Shown here: positions 8,553 to 15,250 of the stretch, one piece after another
Layout: every line of letters starts with the position of its first letter
Numbering within the stretch: the stretch's first letter is position 1
Assembly (NCBI RefSeq): GCF_000717655.1
Contig: NZ_JNZY01000046.1
Coordinates: forward strand, 1-40,959
Source of the DNA: Streptomyces katrae
GTDB taxonomy: Bacteria > Actinomycetota > Actinomycetes > Streptomycetales > Streptomycetaceae
Length of the DNA stretch: 40,959 nucleotides
Direction: 5' to 3'
Position numbers and translations under genes: made by a program
Notes under the pieces: model-generated
Database searches by the model: none
Told to the model about the DNA's origin: nothing
What the model saw: only the letters and a program-made list of their open reading frames with translations

Positions 8553-10127
8553 CTAGACAGGGTCTGCTGCGGCCGGTGGGTCGGACTGCTGTGGGCCTGC
8601 CGGCGCGGGGTGGTTCACGGCCTGCTGTTCATGCAGGCGCCGAGTGCTCTCCTCCTCAGCCGCCTGCCAGGCCTGCCGCTGCGCGGCACCGGCCGCTTCC
8701 CGGCCGGCGTGCTCGGCGTACGCGTCGGCCAGCATCGTGTCCCAACGGGCTGCCGCCCGGAGCCGATCGGCCTGGGCGGCGTACTCCGCCGCCATCTCGG
8801 CCCGCAGGCCGGCCACGGCCCGTTCGATCCCCTCGGCCTCGCCCTCGGCCTGGGCATGGCACTTCCAGCACAGGCCGTCCTCGGGACGGGTGCCCTTTCC
8901 GGTCGCCTCACACGGCCGGCCCCTGTCGTCGGTGCCCTCGCACTCCCACCACACCGCGGCGGGCGCAGCCGCCCGGGGGCCGGGAACGACCCCCTGCCGT
9001 CGGGAGGCCCGGTGCCCAGCCCGGCGTTCCTCGCACTTGGGGCAGACGTCCTGAGGGCCCAGGTGGATCCGGGCGCCGTCCTCACACATAGGGTCCGGGC
9101 AGTCCGTGGACGGCCGGACCAGGCCGACCGCCACGCCGACCGCGGAGGAGATCCCCTTGCCTCCGCGGGCCGCGTCCATGGCGTAGCCGTGGTTCCACCA
9201 CCGGCGCCGCACCCGGTCTGCCAGCTGCTCGGCGGTCCGGCCGCCGTCCAAGGCGGCCAGGATGGTGTCCCGGAGCACGGCCGGGCGGTGCTTCGGGAGC
9301 AGCCCGGCCAGGGCCTCGGGCCAGGCAGCCTCGACTTCGGCCACCGAGGCGGTTTGCTCGGCCGACATACGGGTGCGGCCGGTCCTCGTGCCCTTCGCCG
9401 ACCGAGCCGCCGGGGTCGGCGCGCCAGCGCCGCAGGACGCGGCTGAGCCGCCCGCGCTCGCCCGCGCGCTACTACCCGCACCAGCCCTACGGGCGTCACC
9501 AGCGGCTCGCGCCGCAGGCGCTTGATCGTCTTCTGTTGTCTTCTGGCTGACAGTCTTCTTAATGACTCCCGCGTTCCCCGACACCCGGGAATCCCGGGAG
9601 TCGGGAGCGACCTGGTCAATTGAATCGTTCTCGCAGGTCAGCCCCGACTCCCGGGAATCCGGGAGTCGGGGAACGGTGATGTTGAGCTTGCCCGCAGGCT
9701 TCCCCGCCGCCAGCTTCGCCCGCCGCTTGGCGGCCGCGGCCAGGGCCTTGGGCGTCGGCTCGATCAGCTGCACCTGCCGGACATCGGGCTCTCGTTCGAC
9801 CGACTCCAGCAGCGCCGACACCTCCGCGTCCGTGGCCGGGGTGTCGTACACCACCACTTCGGTGGACCATGCGTTGCCTTTCCAGGCCATGATGCGGATC
9901 TTGACGACGTACCGGGACACCTGGAGCTGTCCCATGGCGCCCGCGAGCCCGTCACGGCCGTAGCCGTACTTCCGGGCGATCGTCGCCAACTGGATGTCCC
10001 ACCCGTCCTGGTGCCGGATCAGGACCGCCAGCAGTCCCAGGGCCTCGAGGTCCATGGCCACGGCGTCGTCGATGGTGTCGTTGGGGACTGCCGCGAACCG
10101 TGCCGGCCGGCCGCTGCGCTTCTTCAC
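8553..10127 (-). CDS. HTH and zinc-ribbon protein of plasmid/ICE type
   Basis: A 524-aa protein. The first 100 residues (RFAAVPNDTIDDAVAMDLEA, then KYGYGRDGLAGAMGQLQ) form a winged-helix-like DNA-binding region often found in actinobacterial plasmid and integrative-element proteins. A low-complexity Ala/Arg linker follows at about 150-270. After it come a helical segment with a RRRWWNHGYAM motif and two Cys clusters (CPDPMC...CPKC and CEG...C...CWKC) that look like zinc ribbons. The C-terminus is a long Ala/Glu/Gln-rich coiled helix. The GTG at 10127 has a GGGGTGAG site. A replication or transcription accessory role is plausible; no enzyme motif is visible. The linker DNA carries unusual palindromes. 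Confidence 0.72.
   Translation of the reverse strand: MKKRSGRPARFAAVPNDTIDDAVAMDLEALGLLAVLIRHQDGWDIQLATIARKYGYGRDGLAGAMGQLQVSRYVVKIRIMAWKGNAWSTEVVVYDTPATDAEVSALLESVEREPDVRQVQLIEPTPKALAAAAKRRAKLAAGKPAGKLNITVPRLPDSRESGLTCENDSIDQVAPDSRDSRVSGNAGVIKKTVSQKTTEDDQAPAARAAGDARRAGAGSSARASAGGSAASCGAGAPTPAARSAKGTRTGRTRMSAEQTASVAEVEAAWPEALAGLLPKHRPAVLRDTILAALDGGRTAEQLADRVRRRWWNHGYAMDAARGGKGISSAVGVAVGLVRPSTDCPDPMCEDGARIHLGPQDVCPKCEERRAGHRASRRQGVVPGPRAAAPAAVWWECEGTDDRGRPCEATGKGTRPEDGLCWKCHAQAEGEAEGIERAVAGLRAEMAAEYAAQADRLRAAARWDTMLADAYAEHAGREAAGAAQRQAWQAAEEESTRRLHEQQAVNHPAPAGPQQSDPPAAADPV
9576..9671. repeat. Tandem GC-rich palindromes inside a coding linker
   Basis: Two near-identical hairpins about 65 bp apart. 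The second (9642-9671) is perfect: 13-bp arms CCCCGACTCCCGG and CCGGGAGTCGGGG around a GAAT loop. The first (from 9576) has one arm mismatch. They encode the repeated peptide PDSR(E/D)S in the linker of the zinc-ribbon protein. Confidence 0.7.
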
Positions 10128-10456
10128 TGGCTCACCCCGGCTCGGGTGGGCGCGCTGGTGTGGCCGGCGAGAGCGGGCAAGGCGAGGTGGATGGATGTGC
10201 TGGAGTACGGGCGCTGCACGAGGGCATTCCCCCTTAGGGCGAACGCGTGGGGATGCACCATGCGCGGGTACGGCGCAGCGCGGCCGCTCCGGAATGCGGA
10301 TGTCGGCCTCGCGTCGTACCCGTGACAGAGCCGACGCGGTTGCGCACGCCGGCTGGAGCATCCACAGCGAGTGGGTTTGGGTTCATCGCTGGGGGAGCAA
10401 TGACTCGGGCGAGAGTCGGCGGCCGTTCCTTCTGCAAAAGGAGAGCGGCCGCAGAT
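10128..10456. other. Intergenic region upstream of the zinc-ribbon gene
   Basis: About 330 bp that should hold the promoter of the minus-strand gene ending at 8553 and of the small plus-strand ORF. No recognisable gene; short open frames show no family sequence. Confidence 0.4.
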
Positions 10457-10636
10457 ATGTCAGAGGAGAGGCTGGTTTTGCGGGCCGGCCTCTCGGGCGG
10501 TGTGGAGACCGCCGCCCCGGTCAGGGGGCCTTGGACGGTGCGGCAGCGGTGCCACACCCCGTACGCTGGCCATGAGCGCACCTCTCCGTCGTTGGTCCAG
10601 GTGTGCGTCCGTCGGCCCGGGCGGCCACCCGGATGA
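10457..10636 (+). CDS. Small hypothetical protein with adjacent terminator
   Basis: A 59-aa ORF beginning MSEERLVLRAGLSGGV. About 85% of its third codon positions are G or C, as in neighbouring genes, and its stop lies 7 nt before a strong rho-independent terminator on the same strand. Both facts argue that it is expressed. The nearest ribosome site (AAAGGAG) is about 13 nt from the ATG, longer than usual; an upstream in-frame ATG at 10400 is possible. No family recognised. Confidence 0.45.
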   Translation: MSEERLVLRAGLSGGVETAAPVRGPWTVRQRCHTPYAGHERTSPSLVQVCVRRPGRPPG

Positions 10637-10643
10637 CGGACCG

Positions 10644-10672
10644 ACAGGCCCGTTCCGGGCCTGTTTGGTTTT
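10644..10672 (+). terminator. Rho-independent terminator
   Basis: A perfect 9-bp stem, ACAGGCCCG / CGGGCCTGT, with a 3-nt loop, followed by TTGGTTTT. The T-rich side lies downstream on the plus strand, so it ends plus-strand transcripts. Confidence 0.8.
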
Positions 10673-11186
10673 CGGGGGAAGGCTGTCCCCTCCCTCTATC
10701 CGATCACAGGCACCGTATCGGCTGCTGCGCAGGGTCGGCCAACGTCTCAGGGGCTGGTGAAGGTGCGTCAGCCGCAGCCGAGAGAGGGTTGGGAAGGTGG
10801 GCTCGGTACATCGGCTGGATCACTTCATTGCGCGGGAGCTGACCCATGACGATGATTGCCGCCCAGGAAGTCACCACTGGGGCTGCTGCAAAGGCCGCAC
10901 GTTGGCCGCCTGCGCGTCCGCGAAACCGCACCGGCCGCCTCCTTGGCCTGGCTCCGCTGACTGAGACGAGGACAGTGCCGATGTCTCAGCCGACCTGAAC
11001 CAGCACTGGCAACTGTGTTCCTATGGGCCCCCTTCACTGCGACAGGACGTTGTCCGAAAAGGGTCGCCGGATACGTTGCTCTCCCATGTCTGCCGATGTG
11101 GCCCGTGTCTCAAGCGACCTGGTCCGTTTCGCCTCTGCAACGCGACCGGGTTCAGCGGCAGAGTTCCGTGATGGAACCGTCGAAGT
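10673..11186. other. No confident gene
   Basis: About 510 bp of GC-rich sequence with only short, unconvincing open frames on both strands. It lies between the terminator and the multicopper-oxidase-like scrap. Confidence 0.4.
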
Positions 11187-11246
11187 CGGCTCGAGATTGT
11201 GGCAGTGGATCACGTAGCGGCCTCTGTAGCCGTCGAGACGGGCCAT
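11187..11246 (-). pseudogene. Possible multicopper oxidase C-terminal scrap
   Basis: The minus-strand translation includes GYRGRYVIHCHNLE, which matches the type 1/type 3 copper motif near the C-terminus of multicopper oxidases (G.YV.HCHxLEH). Only about 20 residues are preserved and the following His is replaced by Pro, so this would be a relic. Chance resemblance cannot be excluded. Confidence 0.3.
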
Positions 11247-11821
11247 TCCAGCCAGCGCCCGAAGCAGCCGGGAGCTTGCCCCCACGGGGTACGACCCGGA
11301 AGTTGCGTGGGCCACGCTGTCAGCGGGGCGGCCCTTTCGTGCGGCGTCTGGCGGCCCGGCGCGTGCTGCGTGCCGTCGAGGGAAGCGAGGTGTCGCCTCA
11401 GCTCGGTGACGGTCTCTTGGTCGCCGCCGTCTGCCGGCAGTGGCCATGGGTCCTGCTCACCGCTGGCCATGGCGAGGCTGCTGGCGAAGCGCAGCAGACG
11501 GGGTGGCGGGACGAAGGAGTCCCGGAGCCACCGCGCGAAGACTGCCGCTTCGTCGGCGGTGACGTTGGTCAGGGTGATGAAGGCGGAGTCGGGCTTGGGC
11601 ATCGCTGCTTTCCCATCGATCCACACGCCTGGCGCCAGCTCGATCTCGAAGTCGAGGACAGCGACGTCGTGGACGCCTGAGACCCTGTATTCGACGACAG
11701 TGTCCGGGAACGCCTGCCGCAGAGCCCCCTCCAGGTCTTCCAGGCCGGCGCCCCATGCCCCCTCGTCCCCTTCGGGCGGGTAGAAGGCGAAGTTGGTGCG
11801 GATGTTCCGTTCGGTAGCCAC
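11210..11821 (-). CDS. Hypothetical protein, immunity-like context
   Basis: A 203-aa ORF starting with GTG after an AAAGGGAA site. The first 145 residues look like a folded alpha/beta protein (NFAFYPPEGDEGAWGAGLED, then VAVLDFEIELAPGVWIDGKA). The last 55 residues are Pro/Gly-rich, unlike the rest, and overlap the multicopper-oxidase scrap in another frame, so the C-terminus may be an artificial extension created by a rearrangement. It lies downstream of a broken toxin-like tail and an SMI1 gene, so it may be an immunity protein. Family unknown. Confidence 0.6.
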   Translation of the reverse strand: MATERNIRTNFAFYPPEGDEGAWGAGLEDLEGALRQAFPDTVVEYRVSGVHDVAVLDFEIELAPGVWIDGKAAMPKPDSAFITLTNVTADEAAVFARWLRDSFVPPPRLLRFASSLAMASGEQDPWPLPADGGDQETVTELRRHLASLDGTQHAPGRQTPHERAAPLTAWPTQLPGRTPWGQAPGCFGRWLEWPVSTATEAAT

Positions 11822-11836
11822 AGAGTTCCCTTTGCC

Positions 11837-12053
11837 TTACGTCACGTAGCGCGTTGAGCAGGTGGTGCCCGTGATCGCCATCCTGGACTGCCAGTACGCC
11901 GCGTTGTCCTTGCCGTTCGTCACGATCTCCAGGCCGCGGACTTCCCGGTTCGCGGGTTTCGATCGCCTGCTTGTACCGTCGGACCGTGTCGAGTCCGTTG
12001 AGGTCGGCACAGCGCGCCGCATCGTTACACCGGACCGAGGCGGCGGAATTCAT
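11837..12053 (-). pseudogene. Frameshifted tail of a toxin-like protein
   Basis: Two minus-strand frames carry complementary pieces of one apparent protein: LNGLDTVRRYKQAIETRE in the frame that opens at 12053, then VRGLEIVTNGKDNAAYWQSR to a stop at 11837 in the other. Neither piece has its own good start. Sitting between an SMI1 gene and another small gene, it looks like the C-terminal end of a polymorphic toxin that lost its body. The reconstruction is by eye. Confidence 0.4.
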
Positions 12054-12558
12054 GGGTGGCCAGGGGGAACAACGACGAGAGGATGTTCGACCGCAACTCT
12101 CCGGTGAGGGCGGACGTGAGGAATTGCGTGCACGATACGGAGTGATGTTCCCATCGGGGGCCGCGCACCTCGTTCACTATGACGGTCCACTTGTTCGGCT
12201 CAACGCCCGGAAGAACGAGCCAGTACAGGACTTCTCCGTTGTCCGTGGTCGCCCATGGGATGACCACGGATCCCTCGGTCTCCAGTTCTGCAGGCTTCTT
12301 CTCGACTGTCCACAGGTCTTCCAGGTCCTCGAACTGGTACTTGGCCCACTTGAGGAGGTCGTAGTGCTTGTTGGGGCCATCGGGCTCCAGGACGTAGAGG
12401 TAGTCGGCCCAGTTACTCCCCCCATAGACGCCGATGAGCTCCTTGTAGTCGTCGGGAAGCCCGACCGCGAGGGTACGTTCGACGTCGCCCCAATCCTTGT
12501 GGCGGGGCTGGCTCGGCGCCGGGATGATTTCGAGAAGACGGGCAAGGGCGTTGCTCAC
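12025..12558 (-). CDS. SMI1/KNR4 family protein, likely immunity
   Basis: A 177-aa protein with the SMI1/KNR4 (SUKH) pattern: DVERTLAVGLPDDYKELIGVYGG near residues 25-48, then W.DYLYVLEPDG and a late VIPWATTDNGEVLYWLV segment. Bacterial members commonly act as antitoxins for secreted nuclease and deaminase toxins by binding them in the cytoplasm. The GTG at 12558 was chosen to start just before the conserved region. Its downstream neighbour on the same strand is a broken toxin-like tail, consistent with a leftover immunity gene. Confidence 0.82.
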   Translation of the reverse strand: MSNALARLLEIIPAPSQPRHKDWGDVERTLAVGLPDDYKELIGVYGGSNWADYLYVLEPDGPNKHYDLLKWAKYQFEDLEDLWTVEKKPAELETEGSVVIPWATTDNGEVLYWLVLPGVEPNKWTVIVNEVRGPRWEHHSVSCTQFLTSALTGELRSNILSSLFPLATHEFRRLGPV

Positions 12559-12712
12559 GGCGGGGGTCCTGTTCCTAAGGGTTGGCGAGTCCAGACGGAC
12601 GGGATGACAGCAGGCGGGAAGGTAACGCTGTTTCTCACGTCGGCGGCCGGGGTCGTCGAACTGCACGATCGAGCCCGTTCCTGGCTACCCGCGCCATGGT
12701 GAAGCCGTCCTC

Positions 12713-12735
12713 GGGGTCATCCCCGCGTGCGCGGA
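12713..12735 (-). repeat. Inverted partial CRISPR repeat beyond leader 1
   Basis: The string GGGGTCATCCCCGCGTGCG and the next few bases are the reverse complement of about 22 of the 29 bases of the CRISPR repeat, pointing away from array 1. The same element stands at the same place outside leader 3 (33994-34015). Confidence 0.7.
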
Positions 12736-12736
12736 T

Positions 12737-12826
12737 CGGATATGCGACGATTTACCTGAAAGGTCGTGATCGGTGAAAGTACTCCAGAACGCGTCCCGGC
12801 TTGCCTAAACTAGCTGCTCAGCAAGC
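12737..12826 (+). promoter_or_regulatory. CRISPR leader 1
   Basis: About 90 bp, nearly identical to the sequences upstream of arrays 2 and 3, including TTTACCTGAAAGGTCGTGAT and CGGCTTGCCTAAACT and ending directly at the first repeat. It would contain the array promoter and the adaptation signals. Its position fixes the array direction as plus. Confidence 0.85.
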
Positions 12827-13278
12827 CTACTTCCCGCGTACGCGGGGATGACCCCTGTCGAACTACTGCTGTCTGAAACGGGACTTGCTGCTCCCCGCGC
12901 ACGCGGGGATGACCCCGTGTGCCGCATCGAGGACCTGCCAGACCTGTACTGTCCCCGCCCACGCAGGGATGACCCCATAGAGACAACGGGCGGCAGGACG
13001 ACGAAGACCTGCTCCCCGCGCACGGGGGGATGACCCCTACACCGAGCAGATGGTGGTGATAAGCGGCCTGCTGTTCCCCGCCTACGTGGGGATGAACCCG
13101 ACATAGACCTAAAGATCTGGAACATGTTGGCCTGCTCCCCGCACCCGCGGGGATGAACCCCAGGTGTGCCCGACGAGCAGAGCCCACCAGGCATGCTCCC
13201 CCGCGTCCGGGGATGCCCCCCCCTCGACCTGGCACGCCGCCGCACGGCGCATCCTCCTCCCTGCGCCCGTGGGGATGG
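12827..13278 (+). CRISPR. CRISPR array 1, type I-E repeat, 8 repeats, degenerate
   Basis: Repeats begin near 12827, 12888, 12948, 13009, 13070, 13132, 13192 and 13250, with a period of about 61 bp (29-nt repeat, about 32-nt spacer). The core is CTGCTCCCCGCGCACGCGG followed by GGATGACCCC, an E. coli-like I-E repeat with a CCCCGC/GCGGGG stem. Only the second repeat is close to perfect. The others carry substitutions, and decay increases away from the leader; the last lacks the end of the repeat. No cas gene is nearby. The array appears old and inactive for acquisition. Confidence 0.93.
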
Positions 13279-13486
13279 CTTGGTCCAGTGGTATCGCGGC
13301 GGGGCGCCGTTCAGCCCTCGTGCCAGGCAACCCACCGGCCAGCGGGCCTCGTCGTCCCCGGGTCAGGCTGACCGCAGCAGCGGACGGCCCCGCTCGTACA
13401 CCTCCCTGGCGTGGGGCCTGGGCCTGGTGCCGCGACCACTCGTACCTCAAAGTCTGGGGCAGGCTCCCCCATACCCTCGTATAAAT

Positions 13487-13502
13487 TCCCTTATACAAGG
13501 GA
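13487..13502. promoter_or_regulatory. AT-rich palindrome before integrase remnant
   Basis: TCCCTTATACAAGGGA is a hairpin-forming inverted repeat in an otherwise GC-rich region, 35 bp upstream of the integrase-like start. CTCGTATAAAT stands beside it. This could be the promoter or an operator of the former integrase. The surrounding 13279-13536 has no gene. Confidence 0.4.
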
Positions 13503-13536
13503 GATTGCCCAGGAAGGATCGTCAGGGGAGAGCCCC

Positions 13537-14088
13537 ATGAGCGAGCATCAGGGGCGGACGGGGGAGCCGACGATGGAAGCGCCTGTCGAGGGCGCCGAGG
13601 TGCTCGAAGCCGAGCTCGTTGATGAGGACCTGCTGCCCGCCACCGTCCCGCCGGCAGCCGCGCCTCGCCCGCTGCTTGAGCGGCACACGATCCTCCACCC
13701 AGGCGACGCGGTACCCACCGAGGCCGATACCCCGACGTACACGCGCCGGGACTTCGAGGTGTCCCCGGCCACGGCGGAGCGCTTGAAGAACAAGGCCGCG
13801 CCGGCGAACACCAACCGCAACTACAACAGCCGGGGTGCCCTGAACCGCCGAGTGGCGCGACCGTGCACGACGGCGACGTACCGCGGCCCCACCGGAACAG
13901 ATCCGGTGGGGCCGCTGGGGAGCTGTGAGGATGCGACGGTCGACAATGCTTCATTCCGTGCAGAGCGGAAATCTAGAGCGCACCTTCGCCTGCCCGCCCC
14001 TTATACGGGACCAGTGATGGGGACATCTTCGGGGGAGATGTTGACTCCGAAGCATCCGATTTCTTTAAGCGGGTGTGGGTCGGGGTAG
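13537..14088 (+). pseudogene. Integrase N-terminus, truncated
   Basis: The ATG at 13537 has an AGGGGAG site, and the first 105 residues look genuine: an acidic leader, then FEVSPATAERLKNKAAPANT and NRNYNSRG, which is the start of the SAM-like core-binding domain in actinobacterial tyrosine recombinases. From about 13850 the frame runs into unrelated sequence and no catalytic domain (R..HxxR..Y) follows. It is therefore a remnant of about one fifth of an integrase. It lies directly after CRISPR array 1. Confidence 0.6.
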
Positions 14089-14381
14089 AGTCGAAAGTAG
14101 TATCCAGCTCGTTTGCGATCATCCACGTAGGCCACAAGGAGGCCCCTCTGGCCCATTTTAGCAAGACCCGTAAGGCATTCCGCGGCACCGACAGTCGGCT
14201 TGCCGCGCCGCCGCAAGTTGCTCATCCTCGCGCGGCAGATGTTCAGGAGCCTCGTCGCTGGAATGGGCTCGAATCAGATGTTGAAATGCGCTCCAGAAAG
14301 TAGTGCTTTTTTGGCCCGACTGCTGGCCTCAGAGTCGAACCCGAATGCGGCTAGCAGTTCACTTGCAGATACCTCCTTCAT
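14001..14381 (-). pseudogene. Small protein interrupted by an in-frame TGA
   Basis: One minus-strand frame reads MKEVSASELLAAFGFDSEAS from 14381, meets a single TGA at 14274-14276, and continues in the same frame with FEPIPATRLLNICRAR and then LLVAYVDDRKRAGYYFRLY to a stop at 14001. Both halves have protein-like composition, so a nonsense mutation in an old gene of about 126 aa is the simplest reading. No family recognised. The downstream half could be made from an ATG at 14225. Confidence 0.45.
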
Positions 14382-14399
14382 CTCACCCGCCCGCAACGC

Positions 14400-14524
14400 T
14401 TGCCCAGGTTCCCCCAAAGTCAACCGTGCGGCGGATCCAACGCCAGGCCATCGAAACCCTGGGCCACGCCCTCGGCCAGGACGACAACCCTGACGACCCG
14501 TGCACCGCAGCCGTCGTCCGCTGA
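14400..14524 (+). pseudogene. C-terminal fragment of a mobile-element protein
   Basis: The plus frame ending at 14524 reads RRIQRQAIETLGHALGQDD and NPDDPCTAAVVR. It has the composition of a real C-terminal tail, lacks its own start, and is followed by a proper terminator. It may belong to the same decayed integrative element as the truncated integrase upstream. Confidence 0.4.
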
Positions 14525-14558
14525 CGTTGTCGTGAGCGTTGCCGTCAGCGCGGATAAG

Positions 14559-14594
14559 AGCCCCGCTGGGAAGGCATTCCGGCGGGGCTTCTTT
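14559..14594 (+). terminator. Rho-independent terminator
   Basis: Stem AGCCCCGCTGG / CCGGCGGGGCT (11 bp, one G-T wobble) followed by TCTTT. It sits 35 bp after the C-terminal fragment on the same strand. Confidence 0.72.
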
Positions 14595-14746
14595 AGCCGT
14601 TCAAATAGCTTACTTGCTCCTACCCCAGACGTTCTTCAGTGTTGATCACCCACATTTGACCTGGTGCGTACTATCTTCAATCATCACGCACGACGGTTGA
14701 AATAACGTCTAAGCTTCGCTGCCAGCATCCCGAAGTCGTGCAACAC

Positions 14747-15250
14747 CTAGAATCGACGCTTCCCCTTCGACCTCGCGGCAATGATCGAACGGAAATTCTC
14801 AAATCGCACAGGATCCGGATCCGCGAATTCCAAGATATCCAGGGCCGTCTCACTGTCTCCCGATGTCGCCTCTTTATAGATCAGCCAGATCCCTTCCCCC
14901 ACCGCAGAGCGACACTCTATTTCCAGATCTGGCAGCCCTGCTTCCACTTCGGTTGCATGGGACTCTCCAGTAACCAGATACCAGAGAATGTTCAGGAAAT
15001 GGGACCTGATGAACGAAGGTAGCTCCTCGGTCAGCGCGGCGAGAATTACGGGAGTCGCGTACGGCGCCACCTGAAACAGCATGGCCTCTCGCTCCAGGTG
15101 ACCATCGAGCGTATGTCCGACGGTCTCCTCTAGAGTGCGAGCCCCGAGAAGAGTAGCGAACGAGGACGGAATATGAACGCCAGACTTTCCACATCCACAT
15201 CGCAGCGAAGCCCAATCATGGCGCTCCAGCTCGATAATAGCAGCCCTCAC
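14747..15250 (-). CDS. Probable immunity protein for the Rhs-deaminase toxin
   Basis: A 167-aa, mostly helical acidic protein of unrecognised family. The GTG start overlaps the toxin stop in the string GTGA (15247-15250), with GGGGGCAAG upstream; such coupling is typical of toxin-immunity pairs. Visible segments are HDWASLRCGCGKSGVHIPSS, a helical LPSFIRSHFLNILWYLV block and a basic C-terminus (RSKGKRRF). Its DNA is less GC-rich than its surroundings, as expected for exchangeable toxin-immunity cassettes. It has no signal peptide, so it would act in the cytoplasm. The role is inferred from position. Confidence 0.8.
   Translation of the reverse strand: MRAAIIELERHDWASLRCGCGKSGVHIPSSFATLLGARTLEETVGHTLDGHLEREAMLFQVAPYATPVILAALTEELPSFIRSHFLNILWYLVTGESHATEVEAGLPDLEIECRSAVGEGIWLIYKEATSGDSETALDILEFADPDPVRFENFRSIIAARSKGKRRF

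Noticed and set aside
14274..14276. Selenocysteine codon at the in-frame TGA
   Set aside because: No stem-loop immediately after the TGA, no Sec-type family, and the upstream half has no redox motif.
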